Assembly (NCBI RefSeq): GCF_000298175.1
Contig: NZ_BAGZ01000004.1
Span: 62,001-126,000 of the forward strand
DNA: 64,000 nucleotides
Source of the DNA: Austwickia chelonae NBRC 105200
GTDB taxonomy: Bacteria; Actinomycetota; Actinomycetes; Actinomycetales; Dermatophilaceae
Direction of reading: 5' to 3'
Position 1 is the first letter of the stretch, and every line of letters starts with the position of its first letter. Both the position numbers and the translations under genes were made by a program. The notes under the pieces were generated by a model. The model saw only the letters and a list, made by a program, of their open reading frames with translations. It did not search any database and had not been told where the DNA came from. Below, piece by piece: positions 53,792-61,926 of the stretch.

Positions 53792-53831
53792 GCCTGGGCC
53801 GTCAGGCACCCCAGAACCCGACGGCCCAGGC
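53792..53831. terminator. Second hairpin between convergent genes
   Basis: GCCTGGGCCGTC (53792-53803) and GACGGCCCAGGC (53820-53831) form a perfect 12-bp stem with a 16-nt loop. It lies directly before the stop of the convergent chemoreceptor gene. Confidence 0.6.
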
Positions 53832-53840
53832 ATCCGACGA

Positions 53841-55433
53841 TCAACCGTGACCCAGCACGCTGCGCGTCGTCCTGTGCTGTTCACCGAGCACCCCGCCGAT
53901 GCTGCGCTGGACGTCGTTGATCCGCGCCACCGTCTCCGAAACCCGGTGCAAGGCCTGGACCACGCTGCTCGCATCCGCCTGGATCGCCTGCACCTTCTCC
54001 TCGACCTCCTCGGTCGCCTTCGCGGTCTCCTGGGCCAGGTCCTTCACCTCCCCGGCGACCACGGCGAACCCCTTGCCCGTATCCCCCGCCCGCGCGGCCT
54101 CGATCGTCGCGTTCAACGCCAACAGATTCGTCTGCTCGGCGATCCCCGTGATCACCTTCACGACGTCACCGATCTCCCGGCTGGAGGACGCCAGCCGCTC
54201 CACGACCGCCGACGCCTCGTGCGTGATCCGCGCCGCCTCCGCGGCCACCCGAGCCGCCTCCGCGACATGCCGCTCCACCTCGGTGATCGACGCCAACAGA
54301 TCCTCGCCCGCCTTCCGGATCCGCATCGACGAACGCTGCCTGCCCAACGAATCCGACACCAGGAAAGCCGTATTGCGCAGCGCCTCCACCCGGTCCTCGC
54401 TGAGCGTCATCGCTTTCGTGCTGAAGAAGTCCATGGTGCCGACGATCTGGCCGTCGATCCGCAAGGGCAGACAGACCCCGGCCCGCACCCCCGCCCGGCC
54501 GGCAGCCGGCGCCCGCACACAGTCGGTGACCTGAGCCATGTCCGGCTCGAACACCAGGTCGCCGGTACTCCACGTCCGTCCGGCCAGCCCCACCCCCTTC
54601 GCGAAGGTCGACGTCCGCGTCACCTCACGGAACTCCGCACCCGCATCCCCCGACTCCACGTCGAAAGCCAGCACGCCCCGCTCGTCGACCCGCCACACCG
54701 ACCCGTACGCCCACCCGAACTCCGTCCGGATGGTGTCCAACGCGGCCCGCATCGCAGCACGTTCGTCCTCAGCGGTGTTCACGTTGTGCAGCACCGCACT
54801 CGTCGCCTTCAGGTCGACCCTCGACGCCTCGATCCGCTCCACCGCGTGCAACCGGGTCAACGTCTGGCCCAAGGTGCACCCCACGATGCTCATCACCGGG
54901 ACGATGCTCGGATCCTGCGGGCTGTCCCCGACGAACTCCAACACCCCGACCACCCGGTCGTCCTCCACCAACGGCAGAGCCAAGGCACAGACGACCCCCG
55001 CCGCCACCGCAGCCCGCGCCGCCACCCCCTCCGCCCGGGACGCATCAGGGACGAAGACGACATCCTTCGTCGCCCACGCCCGACCGGCCGCCCCCTCACC
55101 GAAGCGGTACTCGAAATCCGCGCTCCGCCCCCGCAACAACGCAGGCACCGAACCCACCGAGCGATACCAGGTCAGCTGCTTCTCACCCGGTGCGATATGC
55201 CAGACCAACCCGAAGGTCCACCCCGTGTCACGGACCACCGCCCCGAAACCACGATCGACGACATCGTCATAGGTATCCGCCCGGGTACAGGTCCGGACCA
55301 GCTCGGCCAGGATCTGCAGATCCGGCAGATCGACCGTCGACGCATCGACGATCGGCGCCCGTCGGCGGGGAAAAAGTGGCATCTGTGAGACTCCCGGGTC
55401 CATCCACCTGCTCATCGCAGTCGGTTCAGCCAC
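53841..55433 (-). CDS. Soluble chemoreceptor with two GAF domains
   Basis: 530 residues without membrane helices. Two GAF domains (about 25-185 and 205-360) are followed by a short methyl-accepting signalling domain with [19 protein letters not shown] at the hairpin tip, which contacts CheA/CheW. It is expected to be a cytoplasmic sensor of small molecules or redox state. The start could also be at an internal Met near residue 7 or 18. It implies that the organism is motile or uses chemosensory arrays. Confidence 0.88.
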   Translation of the reverse strand: MAEPTAMSRWMDPGVSQMPLFPRRRAPIVDASTVDLPDLQILAELVRTCTRADTYDDVVDRGFGAVVRDTGWTFGLVWHIAPGEKQLTWYRSVGSVPALLRGRSADFEYRFGEGAAGRAWATKDVVFVPDASRAEGVAARAAVAAGVVCALALPLVEDDRVVGVLEFVGDSPQDPSIVPVMSIVGCTLGQTLTRLHAVERIEASRVDLKATSAVLHNVNTAEDERAAMRAALDTIRTEFGWAYGSVWRVDERGVLAFDVESGDAGAEFREVTRTSTFAKGVGLAGRTWSTGDLVFEPDMAQVTDCVRAPAAGRAGVRAGVCLPLRIDGQIVGTMDFFSTKAMTLSEDRVEALRNTAFLVSDSLGRQRSSMRIRKAGEDLLASITEVERHVAEAARVAAEAARITHEASAVVERLASSSREIGDVVKVITGIAEQTNLLALNATIEAARAGDTGKGFAVVAGEVKDLAQETAKATEEVEEKVQAIQADASSVVQALHRVSETVARINDVQRSIGGVLGEQHRTTRSVLGHG

Positions 55434-55625
55434 CAGATCGGCGCTGCGACAGGGTTACCAAGGCGAAGAGAGACGGCAATCACCGGACGCCCCGGAGAAC
55501 ACCCAACCGGAGGCACCACCCTTCGCCCGCGCACTCACGAAAAAGACCCCACCCCGGGCCGAACACCTGACCGAATAATGAGTTCTCCTCTTTACCTAGC
55601 GAGTTCATGGACCTAATGTCACGCC

Positions 55626-57518
55626 ATGACCGCCCGGAAGACCGTACGACGTCGCACCGCGACCACCCTCAGCAGCACCGTGATCCTCGCGCTGGCCCTA
55701 CCCGCCACCGCCACCGCGTCCGTCCCCATCAACACGACACCGCACGCCGACCCCCGCACCGCCGCGCACACCCGCCCCGGCCCCGTCGTCGAACGCACCC
55801 CCAAGGTCGCCACCATGACCGGCAGCGGCGGCGCCGTGACCAGCGTCGACCCCGTCGCCAGCCAGGTCGGCATCGACGTCCTCGCCCGTGGCGGCAATGC
55901 CGCCGACGCCGCCGTGGCCACCGCAGCCGCACTGGGCGTCGTCGAACCGTACGCCAACGGGATCGGCGGCGGCGGATACTTCGTCTACTACGACGCCGCC
56001 CGCAAACAGGTCTCCACCGTCGACGGCCGGGAAAGCGCACCCCGCAGCATCACCGCCACCTCCTTCCTGGAGAAGGGCGCCCCGATGAACTTCGCCAAGG
56101 CCGTGAACTCCGGCCTGTCCGTCGGCGTACCAGGCACCCCCGCCACCTGGAAACGCGTCCTCGACACCTGGGGAACCCGCAGCTTCGCAGACATGCTCGC
56201 CCCCGCCGAGGAGATCGCCCACCGAGGATTCCTCGTCGACGCGGACTTCGCGAAAGCCACCGCGGAGAACGCCCCCCGCTTCGCCCGATTCCCCGACACC
56301 GCGAAGATCTTCCTGCCCGGCGGGAAACCCCTCCACGTCGGCGCCGTGCTGCGCCAACCCGACCTGGCCAAGGCCTACGGCGAGCTGCGCCGCCACGGAC
56401 CGGCCGCCATGTACCACGGCCAGATCGGCAAAGCCATCGTCGACACCGTCAACCGCCCCCGCACCGCACCGGGAGTGCAGGTACCCGCCGGGGGCATGAC
56501 CATGGCCGACCTGGCCGCCTATCGCACGAAGACCCCCACCCCCGTGAAGAGCACGTACAAGGGGCACGACTACTACGGGATGGGCGGATCCTCCTCCGGC
56601 GGAGTGGCCGTCGCCGAGACCCTGAACCTGCTGGAGGCCTACGAGAAGAAGACCGGGACACCGCTCTCCGCCGTCGACGAGGCCCAGTACTACCACCGGT
56701 TCGCCGAAGCCACCGCCACCGCCTTCGCCGACCGCAACCGATGGGTCGGCGACCTCCCCGGCGTGCCCCGCGGCGAACTCGTCTCCCCAGGCTTCGCCGC
56801 CGAACGCGCCTGCGGATTCACCCCCGGCAAAGCCCAGGCCCGGCCGATCGCCTTCGGCAACCCCGACGGGAAATACGGCGACTGCACACCCCCCGCCAAA
56901 GGCAAACCCGGCAAGGTCAACGACGGACAGGCCACCACCCACCTGACCGTCGCCGACAAATGGGGCAATGTCGCCTCCTACACCCTGACCATCGAACAGT
57001 TCGGCGGCAACGGCATGGTCGTCCCCGGCTACGGCTTCCTGCTGAACAACGAACTCACCGACTTCAACTTCGCCCCGATGACCCCGGGCGTCCCCGACCC
57101 GAACCTGCCCGCACCGGGCAAACGTCCGCGATCCTCCATCAGCCCGTCGATCCTGTTCAAGGACGGACGACCCGTGATCGCCGCAGGCGCCGCCGGTGGC
57201 GCGACCATCATCACCACGACCGCACAGACCATCACCGGGATCATCGACCGGAACAAGAATGCGGCCAACGCCCTGGGCGCCCCCCGGATCTCCTCACGCA
57301 ACACCGGGGCCACCGCCGAACCCTCCCTCATCAACAGCCCGGTCGGCCGCGCGCTCGCCGCAGCGGGCCAGCCGATGAAACCGGTCACCCACATCGGCCG
57401 GGGCACCGCGATCCGCATCCTGGGCAACGGCCGCTTCGACGCCGGAGCCGAACCGGCGCGGGGCGGCGGCGGGTCGGCGATGGTCGTCCGCCCGGACGGG
57501 GTGAAGGGCACCCGCTGA
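55626..57518 (+). CDS. ggt: Gamma-glutamyltransferase
   Basis: 630 residues with an N-terminal signal peptide (about 1-32). Ntn-hydrolase: autoprocessing before Thr437 in GQATTHLTVADKWGN creates the small subunit. YANGIGGGGYFVYYD and the GGxGG-like SSSGG segment are also visible. It acts outside the membrane on glutathione and other gamma-glutamyl compounds. It is convergent with the prolyl-oligopeptidase gene of the RiPP cluster with 15 bp between stops and is probably not part of the cluster, though a role in thiol metabolism cannot be excluded. Confidence 0.93.
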   Translation: MTARKTVRRRTATTLSSTVILALALPATATASVPINTTPHADPRTAAHTRPGPVVERTPKVATMTGSGGAVTSVDPVASQVGIDVLARGGNAADAAVATAAALGVVEPYANGIGGGGYFVYYDAARKQVSTVDGRESAPRSITATSFLEKGAPMNFAKAVNSGLSVGVPGTPATWKRVLDTWGTRSFADMLAPAEEIAHRGFLVDADFAKATAENAPRFARFPDTAKIFLPGGKPLHVGAVLRQPDLAKAYGELRRHGPAAMYHGQIGKAIVDTVNRPRTAPGVQVPAGGMTMADLAAYRTKTPTPVKSTYKGHDYYGMGGSSSGGVAVAETLNLLEAYEKKTGTPLSAVDEAQYYHRFAEATATAFADRNRWVGDLPGVPRGELVSPGFAAERACGFTPGKAQARPIAFGNPDGKYGDCTPPAKGKPGKVNDGQATTHLTVADKWGNVASYTLTIEQFGGNGMVVPGYGFLLNNELTDFNFAPMTPGVPDPNLPAPGKRPRSSISPSILFKDGRPVIAAGAAGGATIITTTAQTITGIIDRNKNAANALGAPRISSRNTGATAEPSLINSPVGRALAAAGQPMKPVTHIGRGTAIRILGNGRFDAGAEPARGGGGSAMVVRPDGVKGTR

Positions 57519-57533
57519 CCCGACGACGACCGA

Positions 57534-59612
57534 TCAAGGCCGGGGTCTGACGTCGCGAACCCACCGGTGCGCACACGTCAGGATCTCGACCAGTCGGGCG
57601 TCGGCGGCGACCCGGCCGTTCCCGCTGTGACCGGCCGGGGTCGCCCGCAGGGTGGCCTCGACGCCACGCCGGGCCGACTCGCGGACCCACCGGACGGCGT
57701 CACCAGGATCGACCCGGGCGTCCGCCTGCGGGGAGAAGACCAGACAAGGCGGCGGGGCCACATCGTCCGGAGCGGCCTCGAGGACCCGCACCGGCGACAG
57801 GGCAACCAGGTCGACACCGGGCTCGCCCACCCCGAACTCCGCCTCCCAATGCCGCCCGTACGGGTGCCTGTCCCGCAGATCGACGACATCCAACAGGGGC
57901 GCGGTCAGGACCAGCCCGGCCAGACCGGGACGGCGTAAGGCCGCCGAAGCGGCCAGCCAACCACCGTGCGACGCCCCGACCAGCACGATCGGAGCGCCTC
58001 CTGCGCCGAGGGCGTCGATGACGTCGACCAGGTCGTCGACGGCGCGCCCCTTGGCCGTTCCCGATCCGGCGCGATGCCAGGCCGGGCCACGTTCGCCGCC
58101 GCCGCGCACCTGAGCGGCCGCGGTCGTCCCGCCGAGGGCGGCCCAGGCGAGCGCGGTCGGGGCCGTCTCCAGCTGGTGGGTGACCCCGAAGCCGCCGTAG
58201 CAGGTGAGCAGGATCGGAGAGATCGCGGTGCTCCCGGTCGTGGCGGTGTCGGACGTCGTGGGCTGTTCGGCGGCTGCGGTGTGCTGTCCGGGCGTCGGGG
58301 TGGGTGGTCCGCTTGTCGGGGTGGGTGGTCCGCTTGTCGGGGTGGGTGGTCCGCTGGTCGGGGTGGGCGGACCGCTTGTCGGGGGAGCCGGCCTGGCGCG
58401 GGGGACGGTGATCGCGACCCCGTCGCCGGCGACGACCCGGAACATGTCGAGCACCAGAGAATCCCCTGAATTTTGTTGCCCAAGAACGGTTTCCGAACCG
58501 TCGAGGAGTGCCGTCCGCGCCCTGCAGGGCGACAGCGGAGAACCGACCGACCACCACAGCCGGTCGTCGACGAGCGCCCATTCGGCCAGCCGCTCCCCGG
58601 GTGCGAGGCGGACGATCTCCTGCCATCGGTCGGCTCGGGCGGGCGGGTCCGGGTCCGAGTAGTCAGGGCCGGGTCGTTCCGCGACGTAGAGGACGGTCGC
58701 CGGGTCGAGGTTGCCGGTGCCACCGGTGGTGTCGACCGCGCCGGTGGTGTCGGTGACGGGACGGTCGACGGCCAGGGCCCAGTGGGTGTCGCTCCCGGTG
58801 ATCGCGCGGACGTCGGCGCCGATGCTCCCGGCGGGCAGCCGCAGACGGCGGGCGGGGGCGCCGCCGGTCTCGGGGAGCAGGGTCACCTCCTGGCCGAGGA
58901 GGAGATATCCGGCCGGGCAGTTGAGGAGACGTCCGGTGCCGGGAGGCAGGTCGAGGGGGCGGGACGCCCAATGGGCGTCCGCTGTCGAGCTGCCGGGGTG
59001 GAGCCGCCACAGGGTGGGGCGTCCGCCGGTGGCGTTGACCAGGGTGACGCCGGACGGCCCGCTGGTCACGCGGGTTCCTGTGCCGGTGGTTCCGTCGGGC
59101 AGGGGCAGTTCGGTGTGGCTGCCGTCGGGCCGGTGGAGGAGTGCGCTGCGCGCGGTGAGGGTGACGGCGGTTCCGGTGGTGGGGTCGAGGGCCAGTTGGG
59201 CCGGGCGGATCGGGGGCCCGTCGAGGACGGTGACGGCGGGTTCGCCGACGCGGATGCGGGCGAGACGTCCGTGGTCGGCGCCGGGCCCGGCGAGGGTGAC
59301 ATAGCCGGTTCCGTCGTGGTGCAGGGCGATCCGCAGCGGGCGTTGTCCGTCGGGGAGTCGAAGGGCGTGGTCGGGCAGGCTCGCCCGCCAGGCGGTGCAG
59401 GGCAGGTCGGGTTTCCTCCCGTACAGGAGGAGGAATCGGTCGGCGCCGGGGGGACGGACGCATTGGACGATCCGGCCGCCTGCGCCGACGGGGGCGCCGA
59501 AGGCCGGGGTGGCGGCCCATCGGGTGATGATCTCCGCGCAGGCGGTGGGGAGGGGGTCGGGGGTCGTCGACGGCGCGGGGGTCGTCCTCCGCGTCGGGGG
59601 CCGGGTCGGCAT
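57534..59612 (-). CDS. S9-family prolyl oligopeptidase, putative RiPP leader/core peptidase
   Basis: 692 residues. An N-terminal beta-propeller-like half (to about 440) is followed by an alpha/beta-hydrolase domain. Catalytic Ser548 lies in VGASHGGWLA, the Asp in FSPQADARVDPGDA and the His in PAGHSGNG; the oxyanion segment is TCYGGFGVTHQ. A run of PPTPTSG repeats (coded by 58297-58380) sits at the domain junction. No signal peptide, so cytosolic. S9 peptidases remove leaders in several RiPP pathways (for example class III lanthipeptides), so a maturation role is likely. Start is 1 bp after the propeller stop. Confidence 0.85.
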   Translation of the reverse strand: MPTRPPTRRTTPAPSTTPDPLPTACAEIITRWAATPAFGAPVGAGGRIVQCVRPPGADRFLLLYGRKPDLPCTAWRASLPDHALRLPDGQRPLRIALHHDGTGYVTLAGPGADHGRLARIRVGEPAVTVLDGPPIRPAQLALDPTTGTAVTLTARSALLHRPDGSHTELPLPDGTTGTGTRVTSGPSGVTLVNATGGRPTLWRLHPGSSTADAHWASRPLDLPPGTGRLLNCPAGYLLLGQEVTLLPETGGAPARRLRLPAGSIGADVRAITGSDTHWALAVDRPVTDTTGAVDTTGGTGNLDPATVLYVAERPGPDYSDPDPPARADRWQEIVRLAPGERLAEWALVDDRLWWSVGSPLSPCRARTALLDGSETVLGQQNSGDSLVLDMFRVVAGDGVAITVPRARPAPPTSGPPTPTSGPPTPTSGPPTPTSGPPTPTPGQHTAAAEQPTTSDTATTGSTAISPILLTCYGGFGVTHQLETAPTALAWAALGGTTAAAQVRGGGERGPAWHRAGSGTAKGRAVDDLVDVIDALGAGGAPIVLVGASHGGWLAASAALRRPGLAGLVLTAPLLDVVDLRDRHPYGRHWEAEFGVGEPGVDLVALSPVRVLEAAPDDVAPPPCLVFSPQADARVDPGDAVRWVRESARRGVEATLRATPAGHSGNGRVAADARLVEILTCAHRWVRDVRPRP
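58297..58380 (-). repeat. 21-bp tandem repeat inside the S9 peptidase gene
   Basis: Four tandem copies of a 21-bp unit (GGGGTGGGTGGTCCGCTTGTC on the plus strand, the last slightly diverged). They encode PPTPTSG repeats and keep the frame, so copy number could vary by slippage without breaking the gene. Confidence 0.85.
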
Positions 59613-59613
59613 G

Positions 59614-60870
59614 TCAGCGTCCGACGCCGTCGACCTGCGGGTGGGGTCGGTTGTCGCACCAGGCGAGGAGTCCGCCGAGGTCGAGTGGGGTGGGCCAGCC
59701 CACCTGACGGTGTCCGCCCTGAGGTGCTGCGGTGTCGACGAGGTGGAGGATCCCGTCGCCGCCGGAGGTGACGGCGACCAGGGTGCCGTGCGGGTCGGCG
59801 GTGACGGAACGTCGTTGGGCGTTCTCCCAGGGGGAGTGCCCGGGGCGGGGTGGGGTGTTCATGGCGGGCAGGGGGATGCGCCGTCCGAGGCGGGGCGGGG
59901 TGTCGTCGTCCGGGACGGTGACCACGATGATCTCGTCGCCGTCGGGGTGGACGCGGGTGAGGGCGACGCCGCCGGCGAGGGGTGCGCAGCGGAAGATCAG
60001 GCCGGGGCCGAGGTCGACGGCGTGGGTGTTTTCGCGTCGGGGGTCGTGGATCCACAGGGCATTGCCCCAGGTCTGCCAGGAAAGGGGGTCGCCGCCGCCG
60101 GAGCGGACCACGCTGAGGGCTCGCTGCAGGGTGTGTGACCAGCGGAGGAACCATCCGCGTCCGGGTGCCTGCCAGGGCAGGGTGCCCTCGGGTCCAGGGG
60201 TGTCGCCGGTGAGTGTCCAGCGGCGGACGCCGGTGGTCTCGGCGACGAGGAGGTGGTCGGTCCCGGGGAGGAGGAGGTCGCCGTGGGCGCTGTCGTCGGA
60301 GCCGGGGTGGTCGGTGCCGCGGAGTCGGGGGTTGCCTTTGGGCGCGGCCAGGACGTCGGTCAGTCGGATGATCTCGAGGGATCCGGGTTCGCGGTGGCGC
60401 AGGACGATCCGGGCGTTGTCACCGGTTCCGTGGATGACGACGCCGGGTTCGCCGGTGCGGCAGCGGATGCGGCGGGCGTCGGGTTGGTGGGGGTCGGTGA
60501 GGTCGATGACGGTGAGCAGGTCGCTCCAGGGTTCGGGGTTGGCGCCGAGGCCGGTGGTGACGACGAGGTGGCGGCCGGTGGGGTCGGCGGCGAAATGTTC
60601 TGCGGGGGTGGCGACGGGGATGGCGGCGGTGATCGCCCGGGGTGCGGGTCGTCGGGGGTCGATCAGGATCGTCCGACCGATGAGATCGTCGACGAAGGCG
60701 AGGGTGCCATCGGGGAGTTGGAGGACGCCGGCATGCTCGGAGAGACCGAATTTTCCTGATAGGCGTGTACTTTCGTCTGCGGCCGGATGAGCTGGGTCGA
60801 TGAGGTGGATGGTGCCCGCGCAGTGGTCGGCGACGAGGAGCCGGGGGCCGGGCAGGTCGGCATTCCGCAT
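59614..60870 (-). CDS. Beta-propeller protein (YncE-like), RiPP cluster
   Basis: 418 residues with a good SD (AAGGTGA) upstream of ATG 60870. Repeated blades of about 45 residues are seen, such as LLVADHCAGTIHLIDP, LLTVIDLTDPHQPD and GDGILHLVDTAAP. No signal peptide or enzyme motif. It is likely a cytosolic scaffold or binding protein. It is cotranscribed with the S9 peptidase (1 bp gap) and divergent from the precursor gene, sharing the region with the Fur/Zur-like site. It might cooperate with the peptidase, whose own N-terminal half is also propeller-like. Confidence 0.72.
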   Translation of the reverse strand: MRNADLPGPRLLVADHCAGTIHLIDPAHPAADESTRLSGKFGLSEHAGVLQLPDGTLAFVDDLIGRTILIDPRRPAPRAITAAIPVATPAEHFAADPTGRHLVVTTGLGANPEPWSDLLTVIDLTDPHQPDARRIRCRTGEPGVVIHGTGDNARIVLRHREPGSLEIIRLTDVLAAPKGNPRLRGTDHPGSDDSAHGDLLLPGTDHLLVAETTGVRRWTLTGDTPGPEGTLPWQAPGRGWFLRWSHTLQRALSVVRSGGGDPLSWQTWGNALWIHDPRRENTHAVDLGPGLIFRCAPLAGGVALTRVHPDGDEIIVVTVPDDDTPPRLGRRIPLPAMNTPPRPGHSPWENAQRRSVTADPHGTLVAVTSGGDGILHLVDTAAPQGGHRQVGWPTPLDLGGLLAWCDNRPHPQVDGVGR

Positions 60871-60882
60871 GAAATCACCTTA

Positions 60883-60911
60883 TTGCATACGAGATTCATT
60901 CTCATTAGAGT
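60883..60911 (+). promoter_or_regulatory. Candidate promoter with Fur/Zur-like operator for the precursor peptide
   Basis: TTGCAT (60883-60888) and TAGAGT (60906-60911) are spaced by exactly 17 nt. Within the spacer, CGAGATTCATTCTCA (60890-60904) is an inverted repeat matching the actinobacterial Zur-type consensus TGAAAATCATTTTCA at 11 of 15 positions. A repressor bound there would block the promoter. It lies 85-100 bp before the precursor start and about 20 bp before the divergent propeller start. Confidence 0.55.
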
Positions 60912-60988
60912 GGCGGCCTCGGCTCCCGGGACCGCAGGCCCTCAACCCTGAGGCCGACCGGGAATCGGGCAACCAGAAGGAGTACGTC

Positions 60989-61096
60989 ATGCAGAACGAA
61001 GTCATTCAGGTCATGACCGAGATCGAGGAGACCGAGCAGCTGGCCCACGAATCCGCCAGCCACTCGAACGCCCTCGTGGAGAACCCCTTCGACTGA
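60989..61096 (+). CDS. RiPP precursor peptide (35 residues)
   Basis: Starts at ATG 60989 with AGAAGGAG upstream and stops at 61096. The N-terminal part, about residues 1-21 (MQNEVIQVMTEIEETEQLAH then E), is acidic and helix-prone like a leader. The C-terminal part is SASHSNALVENPFD with three Ser, two Asn, one Pro and no Cys or Thr. Size, position before a ThiF-like leader-binding gene and a YcaO gene, and the hairpin after it all fit a precursor. If YcaO makes heterocycles, only the Ser residues are available in the core; backbone amidine or other chemistry is an alternative. I do not recognise the family. Confidence 0.75.
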   Translation: MQNEVIQVMTEIEETEQLAHESASHSNALVENPFD

Positions 61097-61131
61097 TCGG
61101 GGCACGAGCCGGCCACCGGCCGGAACCGATC

Positions 61132-61168
61132 GGACCCCCGGGAAACGTCCTGTGTCTCCCGGGGGTCC
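61132..61168 (+). terminator. Attenuating hairpin between precursor and modification genes
   Basis: GGACCCCCGGGA (61132-61143) pairs perfectly with TCCCGGGGGTCC (61157-61168), loop 13 nt. It lies 35 bp after the precursor stop. RiPP operons often have such partial terminators so that precursor mRNA is made in excess over enzyme mRNA. Confidence 0.65.
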
Positions 61169-61200
61169 ACCCCTCAGCCCACCCCACGAGAGGCCAGAGC

Positions 61201-61926
61201 ATGCAGGCGACCCCGGCACCCGACCTCGTCCGCACCCCCGAGGGCACCGCCGTCCGCACCGGCGACGGCCGCTGGTTCAGACTCAACGGCGAACCCGCCC
61301 CCGAACAGATCACCGCCCAGATCCACCACCTCCACGACCGCCGCGCAACCTGGGCCGACTGCGGACCCCGCCACCTCCACCTGCACACCCCGGGACACGC
61401 CACCCACCCCCTGCTCGACCGCATCGCCGACACCCTCCGCCGACACCAGATCGACATCACCCTCGGCGAACCACCCACCCGACCCGCCGACGCCCTCGTT
61501 GTCCTCGACCACGACCACACCCGCCGCGCCACCCGCCCCCTGACCGCCGCCCACGCCAACACCCACATCTACCGCGAAGGCGACCTCTGGTTCGTCGACC
61601 CCCTGCACGTCGCCCCCGACGACCCCACCGCAAGCCAAGTCACTCGACGCAGACTCGCCGCCAGCCAAGCCCCCCGCGAACAACTCACCTGGTGGCAACA
61701 ACACGACCCCGGCGACGACCTCGACCACCTCGACGAATCCACCACCTGGCGCATCGTCCACCGCATCGTCGACATCCTCCACGCCGAATGGACCGGCCCC
61801 GGCACCCGCCCGGCCCACCGACGCACCCTGTGGCGACACGACCACATCACCGGCACCACCAGTACCCACCCCGTACTGGGATTCCCCGAACCCGCGCCCC
61901 TGCCCCCACGCGCCCCCTCCACGTGA
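61201..61926 (+). CDS. TOMM leader-peptide-binding ThiF-like partner (C protein)
   Basis: 241 residues from ATG 61201 with GAGAGG upstream. The N-terminal 80 residues could form the winged-helix RiPP recognition element (RTGDGRWFRLNGEPAPEQIT region). Further on, HIYREGDLWFVDPLHVAPDD and SQVTRRRLAASQ match the family of short, ATP-site-less ThiF/E1-like proteins that present precursor leaders to YcaO. No GxGxxG nucleotide motif is seen, as expected for this class. Its stop overlaps the GTG start of the next gene (GTGA). Confidence 0.7.
   Translation: MQATPAPDLVRTPEGTAVRTGDGRWFRLNGEPAPEQITAQIHHLHDRRATWADCGPRHLHLHTPGHATHPLLDRIADTLRRHQIDITLGEPPTRPADALVVLDHDHTRRATRPLTAAHANTHIYREGDLWFVDPLHVAPDDPTASQVTRRRLAASQAPREQLTWWQQHDPGDDLDHLDESTTWRIVHRIVDILHAEWTGPGTRPAHRRTLWRHDHITGTTSTHPVLGFPEPAPLPPRAPST

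Noticed and set aside
58204-58662. A Gly/Val repeat protein opposite the S9 peptidase
   Set aside because: It is produced by the antisense reading of the PPTPTSG repeats.
61152-61922. An N-terminal extension giving a 653-residue hydrolase
   Set aside because: The extension is the out-of-frame shadow of the ThiF-like gene; the real GTG start overlaps its stop.
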